64,000 nucleotides of DNA. It comes from Agapanthus africanus. Its lineage: Eukaryota; Streptophyta; Magnoliopsida; Asparagales; Amaryllidaceae. Position 1 is the stretch's first letter. Every line of letters starts with the position of its first letter. This document shows positions 1 through 10,409 of the stretch, piece by piece. The stretch is taken from contig JASDDO010000008.1 of assembly GCA_030015575.1 (NCBI GenBank), forward strand, positions 82,499,965 to 82,563,964, given 5' to 3'. A model generated the notes under the pieces. The model ran no database searches. It worked only from the letters and a program-made list of their open reading frames with translations, and was not told where the DNA came from. A program made the translations under genes and the position numbers.

Positions 1-1597
1 TGTGTACGCTTCTCATCCCAGTTGGGGAGATGGTCTGTCCCACAGCCATGGAGATAGTATACAAGTGCTCGTTAGGTTACGGGTACACCGGACAGGTCTC
101 GCAGAGGAACTGTTGGTTGGTATTATACCCGTCGTCAGTTAACAGTTCCCAGATGACATGAGTACAGCATAGTCCGCAGACTTGACACTGCTACTTCGCC
201 TCGAGTGTGTCCCACTGTTCTTAGATTGCTACCCTACCACGGCTCAAAGGAGTCGTGCAAATAGGTAGCAGTTGGGTGCAGTCCCGAGCACTTGGAGGCA
301 GTGGCGGTTAGACAGGATTCGTCTCTCCCGGTATTGGGAGTTGATATCGCACTGTGTCAGAGAGCCATTACGCAAAGTCCCTGGCCAGGGCAAGAGAGAT
401 TTACTGGCAGGTTCCAGTAGTTTCTCAGGGTGTAATGGGCTATGCTCCGACACGACTTATACCGCAATTCGGGGATTGACGCTTGCCACCCCCTAGGCTC
501 GATGTGCGATAGTCTTAGACGAATAGACCGGACTGTACGGAGATTGTCACATCAGGCTTAGTAGGAGTTCGGATGGGTTTCCTCATCGGCCTTCTTATCG
601 ACATCTACATGGGGACCGTTACGTACAGCCAGTGCCGCTTGCGGTCTGTGGTTAAACCCACAGCCAGCGTAGTGTCAAGTCTTTAGAGTCACACACAGAG
701 AGTTTCCCTGCTCCAGGCGAAATGATATAGAGGTCATATGGTTTTACGACAAGGGTTCGGACGCATACGTGTTTAAATGCACGTACGACGTTCAGACAGT
801 TTTTACTAGCCGGCTTTGGTTTAAGCCAGATTCTAGTATCAGGTTATTGGATTTATACAGTCTAAAGTTTTTCCGTGTTTTCACGGATTGGAGGGGCGTT
901 CTCGTAATTTTCCGGGAAGCTTCTAGAAGCATGGTGACTTGGGGGTTAAGGTGGCATAAGCATTTATTGCTTAATGACTCATTTGTGTGATTCATCCTTA
1001 GAGTTAATGCTTCATTTATTGAGCTTATGACTCATGTGATGAATCACACAAGGTGAATGCATCAACCATGATGATTAATCATTTATATTATTTATTTATT
1101 AAATTGTTATAGTTGTTATATTCTAATGAGTTTATTTTCAATATCATTCTTATCATCACCTTCTCTCTCCTCAAGCTCTCTCATTCTTGAAACCCTAACC
1201 CTAACCTCTCATGTGTTGAGATCAAGGGTTAGCTAGACTAATACATCCATAACCTAACTCTATATCCCCTAGGTAGCTTAGATTAGCACTTTGAGCAACC
1301 TAGTTATCTAAAGTTAGAGATCAAGCTTGGACAAGGAGCTTTCGGGTGGATCGTCTTTGACTCGAGGAGGCCGTTGAGGTGCCGATGTTCCAAGGAGCCA
1401 ACGAGGAGTGGAGGACAGCGATGAAGACCCGAAGGACAAGTAACGTGAGGTATAACTTTGAATCCGAGTAGTTAAACCTCTCGTAGTTTGCTAGCAACGG
1501 TTTAGACATGATTCATGCGCTCAAGTCCGTGTTACGAAGCTTTGATAATCGTTTTTCATATATTCCGCCTCCCCGCAAGTTCTTGGGGTGCGTGACA
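1..1597 (+). mobile_element. Ty1/Copia-like LTR, 3' portion (left end outside window)
   Basis: The sequence shares ordered blocks with the complete copia LTR at 39463-41667. Examples are the tract around 100-330 against 39890-40110 and the tract around 370-500 against 40160-40300, but it is clearly diverged and belongs to another family. It ends in GTGACA at 1592-1597. Directly after that, the reading frame of a Tat-like gag fragment resumes, so I place the LTR end there. It may be a 3' LTR or a solo LTR; the left half needed to decide is missing. The short ORFs inside it have no protein-family features. Confidence 0.6.
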
Positions 1598-1969
1598 TGG
1601 ACTTACAGAGAAGCTTTACTGAAAGAGAGGTTGGATAAGGTCTATTCCTTCAGAAGGGACAAAGTCCGTAAAATATTCAAGGATGCCCTAAGAAACGGTC
1701 TACAATTGCCAGAATCAAAAAGACCGTAGGAAGCGAATATGACCGACGACCCCAAATATTGCCACTATCACAGAGTGATAAGTCATGCTATTGAGGATTG
1801 TTTCGTCTTCAAAGATTGGGTCGAAAAGCAATACAAGGCAGGAGAGATAGAACTGTTTAAAAGTGTGTTAACCAACAGTCAAGCTGCGACCGTCAATTTC
1901 ATACAGACGGAGACCGAAGTCCTTCGTGAAACTGGTTCTCTCAGACATCTGCCTTTTTATGAAAAATGA
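1598..1969 (+). pseudogene. Tat-like gag fragment with CHHC knuckle (element E0)
   Basis: Two short frames encode a tract homologous to gag of the three other Tat-like copies in this window. A YSFxxDK-type segment at about 1645-1725 is followed, after a TAG stop, by a zinc-knuckle-like motif with C-x2-H-x4-H-x4-C spacing at 1760-1801. In the other copies the same motif is at 7980-8021, 31409-31450 and 57058-57099. Everything upstream is replaced by the copia-like LTR, and everything downstream (rest of gag, protease, pol) is absent. The 3' non-coding region begins right after the stop near 1969. Confidence 0.75.
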
Positions 1970-2899
1970 TCGACCGCTATATCGTTAAACTGGGGAATAA
2001 TCGACCTCTAAGTCGTTAAACTGGGAATGTAAAAAAATGTGTAAATAAAAAAAACGTTTAAATAAAAAATGTGTAAATAAAAAAAAGCCGAAATGATGGG
2101 GCAACTCGCAATAAAAATCAGCAAGTAAAATAAAGATGAGGAATAAAGACGAAATGATAGGGCAACCGAGAATAAATAGCCGAAATGATAGGGCAATCGC
2201 GACCTTCGCGATAAGAAAAGTTGAAATGATAGAGCAAACGCGGTAAAAAAAATGACGAATGATGAGTCGCTCCTGGTACCATATTCTAGTGCAGCGATGC
2301 AGACGCCAACCAACTCCTAAATCCCTAAATTCCCAACGGCGAATGATGAGTCACTCCTGGTACCATATTCCAGTGCAGCGATGCAGACGTCGTCCAAATC
2401 CCAAATTCCCAACGGTGAATGATGAGTCGCTCCTGATACCATATTCCAGTGCAGCGATGCAGACACCAACCAAAATCCAATTTCCCAAAATTCTCCCAGC
2501 CTTACGGTTGGTCCCCAAGTTGACTACTGTATACAATCCACGGGCTCAAATAATTCTTATCATACCCATGCCCCACCGCAATTACCGGTCTAGCGGCCGG
2601 TCTCTGCCCTTGGAATTATGCTCCGCTAGGAAAGACCCACTCATGTGTCCTCACAATACATGAGGAGAATAAACCTTCGTGGGATCCTTACGACTCACAA
2701 AGGAAAAACACACTTGGGATTCCTCACGACTTCTAAGGAGAAAATACACCCACGGGATCCTTACGACTCGTAGGGAGAAAATGCTTTTAAGGGACCCTTA
2801 CAGCTCATAAAATTGAAAAAGTCTTAGCTGATAGGGACCTAAACCTGTCTCCTAAGCCATCGCTCTCCAACAAGGAAAGGCAAATAATGAATTGCTCCT
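1970..2899. repeat. 3' non-coding region of Tat-like element E0
   Basis: No gene is present. From left to right it holds: a leader with two copies of a TCGTTAAACTGG-type motif; A-rich GCCGAAATGATNGGGCAA repeats at about 2085-2240, including the hairpin ATCGCGA/TCGCGAT near 2200; three direct repeats of about 80 bp starting near 2258, 2341 and 2418; the motif GTATACAATCCACGGGC at 2529-2545; and a hairpin array at 2641-2870. The order matches the 3' regions of E1 and E2, so this is the tail of a deleted element. Confidence 0.75.
2641..2870. repeat. Hairpin array, copy a
   Basis: About six short inverted repeats follow one another, most linked by a GAGAAA-type spacer. The first has CTCATGTGT pairing with ACATGAG plus outer and wobble pairs; its stem sequence differs completely from the first hairpin of the other arrays, yet it still pairs. 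Hairpins 2 to 5 keep a 5-nt CTTAC or CTCAC loop with one or two mismatches each. This is the most degenerate of the eight arrays. Confidence 0.7.
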
Positions 2900-5800
2900 T
2901 GTTCCCTCATAAAATTCAAGAAAAAACCCCAATGGGGCATCACGTACACGCACGTGATCGGGGGTCACGTGATGGCTTCCTGAGGGCTCAGAAATGATAA
3001 GAATTGAATTCTAATCAAATGGGGTCACGTGCCCACAGGTGATGGGCCTTTAAACCCACTGAAAAGAATTAAAGATATAATAAAACAACAGGGGAAAACC
3101 CCAATGGGGCATCACGTGCCTACACGTGACCAAGGGTCACGTGCTGACACGTGATAATTCCTGAGTTTTTTAAAACAACAGAATTAAATTCTGGTTAAAT
3201 TCTTAATCAGGGGGTCACGTGCCAACACGTGATGGGTTCCTAAAAATCTCTGAATTAATAGAATTAAATTCTAATTAAATGGTCAATCAGTAGGATCACG
3301 TGCTAACAAGTGATAGGCTCTTAAACCTTCTAAACTAATAGAATTAAATTCTAATTAAGGGAAATCAAAAACCCTAATGTTTCCCTAGATCTTTCCAAAC
3401 AAAAAGATTGCGCTCTATAAAGTTGAGCACCGTTGGATTAAAAATCCAATGGTGATTAAAAATCACCAATCTATAGAAAGATTCTATACAAGAAGATTTC
3501 CCTGAAATTTGCCAGGAATAACAGATAAAATATCTTTTGGATTAAAAATCCAATGGTGAATAAAATTCACTCAGTGATCTAAAAGATAATGTTGGTTACA
3601 AAAATCAATTAAAATCTTTAAATGAAAGATTGACTAAACAAACTGATTCTTTTCTTTCTCCTATAAATAAGAGCCAAGAGGGAAGAAAAAAGGGATAGAG
3701 AGAACAAAAAAAAGATACAACAACAACAGAGAGAAAAAAGAAGAGAATTTAATTCTCCAGAGAGAAAAGAAGATTTCCTCAGAAGAAAGAAACCCTAGGT
3801 GAGAAAGAGAAAGAGATCATAAGCTCCACAAAATAAAAAGAGAATTTAATTCTCAAATTAAGAGTTCAACTATTCTGAATAAGAACTTAATTCTTTCTTT
3901 GGTTGAAGATCTGCAGAAGCGGATCTCCCCATAAGTTGAGAATTTAATTCTCATCGGGGAGATTCTGCCATGCAGATCCAAAACCTGGAGGGAGAATTAA
4001 GTTCGAAGAATTTAATTCTTCCAAATACTTAGGAATTTAATTCCTCCAAAAGAGACAGGGTTTAACCCTTCCAACAAGAACTTAGTTATTCTTCATGTTT
4101 GAAGACCTGCAGAAGTAAGATCTCTCCATAAGTTGAGAATTTAATTCTCATCGGGAAGATTCTGCCATGCAGATCCAAAACATAGAAGGAGAGTTGGGTT
4201 TAAAGAATTTAATTCTTTCATATACATAGGAATTTAATTCCTTTAAAAAAATTAGGGTATAACCCTACAAAAGAATTTAATTCTCAAACAAGGGACTTAA
4301 ACTCTCCATGCACATAAACCTGATCACGTGGCAACACGTGACCCTCCCTTCAATGATCAGAAAAGAAAGAATGAGACATGATCACGTGTCCTCACGCGAC
4401 CCTTAAATAGACTCTTCAAGATGAGAAAGAAAAAACTTGGAGGCAATGCCTCACGTGCTCACACGTGACCCTCAAAACAAAAGGGAACGAATCCAAAGGC
4501 AGTACTAATTTATGGCGCCTCACGTGTCCCCACGTGACCCCTGAAAAACACCTTTTTAAAAAGGCAAATGAGGGAAAACAGAGGAATTAATACCCAATAC
4601 ATAGGCACTATCACGTGTCCACACGTGATGATTACAAAGACTAAGTGTTTAACACTTATTTGCAGATTTTGAAGGTAAAATAAAGGAAGTCTGGCCCCAC
4701 CTTCTGATGCCTCACATGACTCCATGTGACCACTTCAATTTTAGTGTTTAACACTACTTTAAGTGCTTCGTCCCGAGTGTTTAACACTATTTTAAGCAAA
4801 TCACGTGGGAGCACGTGACCGCCAAATATCCTCAACTGTTAAACACAATTTTAAAACCAGTCTTAGCCCAAATTGGCTAAGTTTTCCAGAGGCAAGTCTC
4901 CCCTTCAACTGAACCTCAAAATCGATCAGTTCATATGATATGTAAAGTAAAGCCCAGAGCTATAATAAATGGTTAGTGCTCAGCCAAAGACAAAATGTTG
5001 TCAGAGCCCCAAACCCCGGTTGAGCATTGCTAAATAATGGGGGGCTGAACCCAGACAAATGTTCAACAGTCCAAACAAAGGTCCAACATTTCAAACCTAA
5101 TTGGACTTAGCCAAAGTTGGCCATAAGTCCTCAATTCAGATTTAACTGAGCCCATGTGCTCATAATCTAATTAATTGATCTTAGTCCCAAATTGGACTAC
5201 AGATTTCCAAATCAACTTTGGTTCAAGGGTACATCTCCTCACTCCTCTGATATTTGTCGTTGTAATCCTTCAACGTCTTCAGAGAGGTGACGGGTCCCGA
5301 TAACCAATCATTCCACAGACCGTGGGGTCCTTAAACTCATGGACTATGATGTCCTTAAACTTTATAGATTATGACGTCTTTAAACTATGGACTGTGGGGT
5401 TCTTAAGCCCATGGACTATGATGTCCTTAACCTCGGACTGTGGGGTCCTTAAGCCCATGGACTATGATGTCCTTAACCTTTACAGACTATGATGTCTTTA
5501 AACTGGACCACCATGTCCTTAAACTGGTAATCGACTGCAATGTCCCTAAACTAAATAATAGAGCCCAAATGCTCTATTGTTGGATCTAAACGATCCCATT
5601 AAGTTGATCTTAGTATGAAATTAGACTAACGCATCCTTAACATACGTTTAAGTTGATCTTAGTCTCAAATGAGACTAACGTATCCTTAAACCCAACCCCA
5701 AAACCAAATCTAAGAAAATACGGATTTAGACTAATCCACGCCCTACGGGCGACAACATAAATTAGTCTCCGTATACAATCCACGGGCAACCAAAAAACAA

Positions 5801-6109
5801 AACAAACACACATGACACGAAGTGACCATCTGGAGAAGGAGAAAGTGGTTACTGCGATACGGTAGCGTAATTAGCTGCAGGTGCTTGCGCCTTCAGGGAT
5901 GAGTATCCCCACAATAAAAAACCTCTCAACGAGGAGGAATCTGACGAAATTTGCTACATCGGCCGCATCCGATTAAACCTTCGATACATGGTGTCATAAA
6001 TCAACTTGGCATTTTCGGAGAGGTGGACGGATAGCACCAATTAGTATCTGCCCCCAAATTCAGGCAAGACGAACATACGCTGTTCCGTCTCTGTGTTCGG
6101 AGGAGAACA
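2900..6109 (+). mobile_element. LTR1 of Tat-like elements (CACGTG type)
   Basis: It is collinear with LTR2 (25519-28861) from about 2935 to the end GGAGAACA at 6102-6109, which is followed by a primer-binding-site-like sequence. The 5' end is placed at TGTTCCC (2900) by analogy with LTR2, but the first 200 bp of LTR2 have no counterpart here, so the start is uncertain and the LTR may be truncated. It contains about a dozen paired CACGTG motifs, palindromes such as AGGAATTTAATTCCT, and GGAC/GTCC repeats at 5310-5560. It lies between E0 and E1 and serves both. The ORF at 4510-4725 on the minus strand is considered chance. Confidence 0.75.
3662..3669 (+). promoter_or_regulatory. Probable LTR1 TATA box
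   Basis: TATAAATA occurs at the same relative place as in LTR2 (26399-26406). TATATAAA occurs at the equivalent position of the E3 LTR (52564-52571) and, on the minus strand, of the inverted solo LTR (50536-50543). Conservation across four LTRs supports a core promoter with transcription starting roughly 30 bp downstream; the start itself is not visible. Confidence 0.55.
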
Positions 6110-6114
6110 GATTC

Positions 6115-6133
6115 TGGTACGCCCGGTGGGACC
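6115..6133 (+). other. Primer binding site of E1
   Basis: TGGTACGCCCGGTGGGACC lies five bases after the LTR end, and the equivalent follows LTR2 (28867) and the E3 LTR (54520). It starts with TGG, as expected for pairing with a tRNA CCA end. I could not assign the tRNA. Confidence 0.7.
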
Positions 6134-6252
6134 TTTTCCTCTTTCCACTCCACACTTCGTGTGTCGTGTTTTTCTCGTGATCAGATAATCGCTGTGTGTA
6201 TATTTGTGGTTGCCCTTAGGGGAGTGGATATTGAAGTCGGCGTTTCATCTCT

Positions 6253-7200
6253 ATGAAGAATGGTGTTTGCTCCCACCTTAGCAACTCAGGCTCTGTCATA
6301 TCTGGTGGAGTCAAGTATGGGCCACTTGCAATCTCAAATCTCTGCAATCCAGCTCTTCAAGAAATCAACGGGCTTCTCTTTAGGTCGATACTCCCACCTC
6401 CCACCCTCGGTGCCTCAACACCAATGGATGAAGCCCAGTGGAAGTATGTCTTCTACAGGATGGTTCCCCAAGCTGTAGCTTTGCCAATGGAATCAGTTCT
6501 CAAACAACTGGCACCTGCCAAGGACCAAGGTCAACGCAGGGGGCAGAATATTTAAGATCTCAATGGAAACAGAAGGCAGGCTCGGCAAGATCCTAAGGAT
6601 AATTAAATCCCGGCCGTAAGAAACGGTCAACGTCGATATCGGCATCATACAAAATGAGCTGGGGGCAGTTCTCCGCATGGTCCAGTTTCAACCCTAGTGG
6701 TGAATGTTGTCGCTCCAACTGGGAACATCTTCAAACTGTTGTGAAGGGTCAGACAAAATTCTCATATCGCAATATTGAAGAAGTTTCCGCAGCCCATGGA
6801 GATCCCATGAGAGCAGAAACAAGTTCGCTCTCTGAGACAACTTTCCTCATCTATATATAAGGTGTGGAAGTAGGTGAAGGGGACTCACCTTAAGACGGAT
6901 CCTGATACAGCAGCTCCTCCTAAAGCCAAAGCGGCTTTTCACAAAAAAGGAGGCCCAATAAAGCTCAAGTGCCCAAAGCAAACTCCAAAGGCCAAAAATT
7001 CCAAACACCCCAAGCCTGGGGGCATGGTAGTTCATATAGTCTATGTGGTGAATTACAAAGACGAAGTTCGAGCTTCTACTAGTCACCGACCTCAAACTCG
7101 GTCCTTAACAAAAGTTCAACTGCAACGTGAAAAGCTGTAGGAGATGCTTGCTCAGGCAGTACCACTCGCTAATCCATCGTCTAAGGCAAATCTCGAAGAC
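6253..7200 (+). pseudogene. E1 gag N-terminal region, decayed
   Basis: The frame starts at the ATG at 6253 (100 codons) and continues through stops and frameshifts. It matches the N-terminal gag of E3 (54664-55944): an SGG-x-YGP motif near the start, and near the end a conserved segment GGMVVHIVYV followed by TSHRPQTRS (about 7018-7110), which reads GGITVHTVYM and TGHRPLTRS in E3. After about 7200 the homology jumps to a region that in E3 begins near 59490. The capsid core, both knuckles of the E3 gag and the protease were therefore removed by a deletion equal to about 3.5 kb of E3. Confidence 0.75.
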
Positions 7201-7279
7201 ACACCTGGAGAAAGAAATCTGAAACGGCGCCGATTCTACGCTTGACAAGCTCCAACCCATCCGTCTGCCCAGATACTAC

Positions 7280-7786
7280 ACAGAAGGGTTAAAAAGGCTG
7301 TTGAAGCGCCAATGCGTACCCTTCAAACAGACTGCTCGAAAAGCTAAGTTCTATGACAGGATCTGGAGCGTCCCTGGAACTCGGCAAAAATTGCCCAATG
7401 GAAGAATGGAAACGAGTGGGCTTGGATATGTTCAATCCAAGAAACGGAAGCAATTCCATGGCTGCTACGTTATACATGACTTTGACGAAGAAGAAGATGT
7501 TCTGTTAAAAGACGCTAACCCTGAACCAAAACGAGGTCCCGCCATGAGAATTCCAAGTCCGTCATTTGAAGAACAGATGGACAAGCTAATAAGGGAAGTG
7601 GGTCAGAAGGTCTGGGACGCCCATAGCCGCGAAATGGCCATTTACGAGAAAGCCAGGACGCAACGCCTCCTTCAACAGGCCGCGGAGAATGGCAATGCTC
7701 TTCGTCGCCAACCCGTCATACAAAAGACCCGGTGCAGAGGCAAAAATAAACCAAAGAACGGAAAAAAACGTTCGACAGCAGCGTAG
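7280..7786 (+). pseudogene. E1 post-protease module (function unknown)
   Basis: This is a 161-codon open frame (from 7301). Its first half is closely similar to E3 59580-59825: shared pieces are FRQTARKARFYNRIW in E3 against FKQTARKAKFYDRIW here, then TGLGYVQSKK against SGLGYVQSKK, then CYVIHDFDEE. The second half (EEQMDKLIREVGQKVWDAHS onward) is charged and basic at its end. The GLGY segment faintly recalls G-patch sequences that follow proteases in some retroelements, but the match is too short to call. In E3 the module lies directly downstream of the protease, so it is probably a polyprotein linker before RT. Confidence 0.6.
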
Positions 7787-7789
7787 TGG

Positions 7790-8217
7790 GTTTAAGAAGC
7801 CACGCGATCGAGAATTGAGCAGCTGGGATCCGTCTCTTATAAAGAAGATGGGTCGAGCATATTCTTTTCCCCAAGACAAGACAAAGAAGATATTCAATCT
7901 TGTCATAAAACATCAGATGATAACACTCCCGGAGTCCAAGCACCCCGAGCAAGCAAACGAGGTCTCTCACCCAGACTATTGCTCCTATCACCGAGCAATA
8001 GGACATCCTCTCGAAGACTGCTTCACCTTCAAGAACTGGGTCGAAGACCAATATCAACAAGGTAGGTTCGCTCTATCCAGCAGTTGGAGGATAACCCCGC
8101 CACAGAAGCATGAACTGAAAGCGACGTGTATAGAGAGAGTAGAACCAGATCAACATCAGTTTTGGAAACGGTCTCGTACCTGTCACACGATAACACTGTC
8201 AGAAGAATAACCCGAGT
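7790..8217 (+). pseudogene. E1 CHHC-knuckle module upstream of RT
   Basis: The frame contains GRAYSFPQDKTKKIF, then PDYCSYHRAIGHPLEDC (knuckle C-x2-H-x4-H-x4-C at 7980-8021), then FKNWVEDQYQQG. This is the same module found in the gag of E2 (31409) and E3 (57058). Here it lies after the post-protease module and just before RT, not in gag. Either the full-length polyprotein carries an additional copy of the module at this place, or E1 was rearranged. It ends at a TAA near 8210. Confidence 0.7.
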
Positions 8218-8322
8218 ATATGGATGACCTCTCTTGGTGCTTCGAAAACAATGAAGTTGAGTTGATCTCAGAATTTCCACCGGCACCAAAAGAGCTGGAA
8301 GATTGGATATATACTACTGCAG

Positions 8323-9108
8323 ATGACCTCAGAAAAAATCGACTTGGGAACGGCAAACGACCCACGGCCGACGTTCGTCAGTGCACTGTTGTCTGAAGAA
8401 AAGGAGGCTACACTTAAAGACGTGCTCATGCAGTATAAAGACTGCTTCGCATGGAACTATTCCGAGATGCCGGGACTAGATCCAGAGATTGCTGTGCACA
8501 AATTGGCGATATCTCCAGACGTCAAGCCGATCAAACAAGCACCGAGAAGAATGCGGCTCGAGCTTGAGATGAGCATCAACGCCGAAGTCAAGAAGCTAAT
8601 CGACTCTGGCTTCATCCAAGAAGTTCAATACCATGACTAGATTGCCAACATCGTCCCAGTGATGAAGAAAAATGGGACGGTGCACATATGTGTGGACTTT
8701 CGGGATCTCAACAAAGCTTGCCCAAAGAACGACTTTCCAGTACCGGTTACCGAGCTGATAATAGATAATACATCCACTCATGAAGTTTTCTCCTTCATGG
8801 ATGGCTCATCAGGATACAATATGATAAAGATGCATCCCGAGGACCAGAAGCATACCGCTTTCCGGACCCCTTTGGGCATATTCTGCTGCAAGGTGATGCC
8901 TTTCGGTCTAAAGAACGCCGGTGCCACCTATCAAAGGGCCATGACGAAGATCTTCGATGACCTCATACATGAAATCGTCGAATGCTATATCGAAGACCTC
9001 GTAGTTAAAAGGAAATTATATGAGGAACATTTGGAGCATTTGAAGATCGTGTTTCAGCGCCTTCGAAAATACAACTTAAAGATGAACCCTCTAAAGTGCG
9101 CGTTCTGA
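8323..9108 (+). pseudogene. E1 reverse transcriptase domain, catalytically altered
   Basis: Ty3/Gypsy RT signatures are present in order: a DCFAWNYSEMPGLDP-type entry, KLIDSGFIQEV, CVDFRDLNKACPKNDFP, FMDGSSGYNMIKM, TAFRTPLGIFCCKVMPFGLKNAGATYQR, and the active-site box at 8986-8997. The box reads YIED instead of Y-x-D-D, so one metal-binding Asp is Glu. The frame is broken by TAG at 8638-8640, where a Trp codon is expected, and by TGA at 9106-9108. The enzyme would copy element RNA into DNA, but this copy cannot do so. Confidence 0.9.
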
Positions 9109-9711
9109 GTTTCCTCGGGCAAGTTCCTAAGATTTGTCATCCGACACCGAGGCATCGAGATAGACCCATCGAAGATCAAGGCGATCATGGAAATGCCTCC
9201 GCTAAGGACTATCAAGCAACTGCGGTCTCTCCAAGGAAAGCTCGTGTATATCCGGCGATTTATAGCCAATCTCTCTGGCAAGTGTCGTCCTTACAGTCAC
9301 CTGATGAAGAAGGGAACCCTGTTCGTCTGGGATCGCAAATGCCAAAGTACACTGGACAAAATCAAGAAATACCTGCAGAATCCGCCAGTACTGGCCACTC
9401 TCGTTAAAGGAAAACCTCTCGTCCTGTATACAACAGCCCTCGAAGGTTCCTTAGGCGCGCTGTGGGCACAAGAGAACGACCAAGGGAAGGAAAGAGCCCT
9501 CTACTATTTGAGTCGAGTTCTCCTGGGGGCAGAAAAAAATTATTCTCCCATTGAAAAACATTGCCTGGCGTTGATCTTCGCGATAACGAAGCTCAGACAC
9601 CATGCGTTGGCACATGAGGTCCATCTCATATCGAAGGTGGATCCTCTCAAATATTTGATGTCAAAGGCATCCGATACCTGCCGATTCTCCTTTGAATTGC
9701 GAAATGCCTGA
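9109..9711 (+). pseudogene. E1 RT connection and first RNase H domain
   Basis: The tract continues RT with a VIRHRGIEIDPSKIKAI-type segment and an RRFIANLSGKCRPYSHLMKKG segment, then an RNase H domain with KPLVLYTTALEGSLGALW, ALYYLSRVLLGAEKNYSPIEK and HEVHLISKVDPLKYLM. The expected D-x-S/A of the RNase H core reads TTA here, so the first acidic residue appears lost. It ends at a TGA near 9709. Confidence 0.85.
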
Positions 9712-9714
9712 CTA

Positions 9715-10291
9715 GCACGGGTTTGACACGATCGACGGGGAGAGAAGAGAGAATGATGCCCAGTGGGAATTTTACTTTGATGGAGCATCTTCCATGAAGA
9801 AGCGCAAACAAAGCACCCCCATAATCAAATCAGGGGTAGGCCTCATCTTCGTGACTCCACGAGGAGGGATAATGCGCTTTGCTTTCCTCTTAACAGAGCC
9901 GAGGATGAACAATGAAGCCGAATACGAAGCTTTAATAGCAGGTCTTGAGATCGCTGTAGACATGGGAATCAAAAACCTCCTCATATACGGAGACTCCTAG
10001 CTGATCGTTAGTCAAGTAAATGGCGACTATCAAACGTGTAAACCAGAGTTGGTAAAGTACGGCGAGAGAGTGCAGCAACTGCTGACTCAAATTCCTTCCT
10101 ACACCCTGGAAAGCATACCGTTTGCGAAAAATAGCAAAGCAGACGCATTGGCCAAACTCGCTAAAGAACTGGCCGACGAAAACCTCGATGACGTAAGGAT
10201 CGTTGTGCAAAGCCGTCGGGTTCTTGCGCCGGCAGAAATATCTCCGGAGTCGGCCGAAGAAAAAGGAGCGACCGAGCAAGTGACCCTATAA
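9715..10291 (+). pseudogene. E1 second (archaeal-type) RNase H domain
   Basis: A second RNase H follows: WEFYFDGASS (Asp codon at 9779-9781), SGVGLIFVTPRGG, NNEAEYEALIAGLEIA and IYGDS, then a TAG (9998-10000) where Gln is expected, then KADALAKLAKELAD. Two RNase H domains in series before integrase are the hallmark of the Tat lineage of plant Ty3/Gypsy elements. This, with the extra 3' region, is why I assign E0-E3 to Tat. Confidence 0.9.
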
Positions 10292-10409
10292 GTAAAAGAC
10301 CAGGAAAACGCTATGGATTGGAGAGAAGTCTTTATAGAATACTTCAAATCTCGTCGAACTCCTGAAGATGCGTCCTCAAGACATCAGCTCATGAAACAAG
10401 CTCTATCTT

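Noticed and set aside
1190..1210. Telomere-like CCCTAACCCTAACC
   Set aside because: Only two units within an LTR; AACCCTAA motifs are common in plant LTRs and there is no array.
7301..7786. G-patch domain in the post-protease module
   Set aside because: Only a GLGY word is present; the glycine pattern of a G-patch is not seen.
7586..8060. Minus-strand ORFs of 106 and 114 codons opposite E1 gag/RT linker
   Set aside because: They are shadows of the sense coding frames with no conserved counterpart in E2 or E3.
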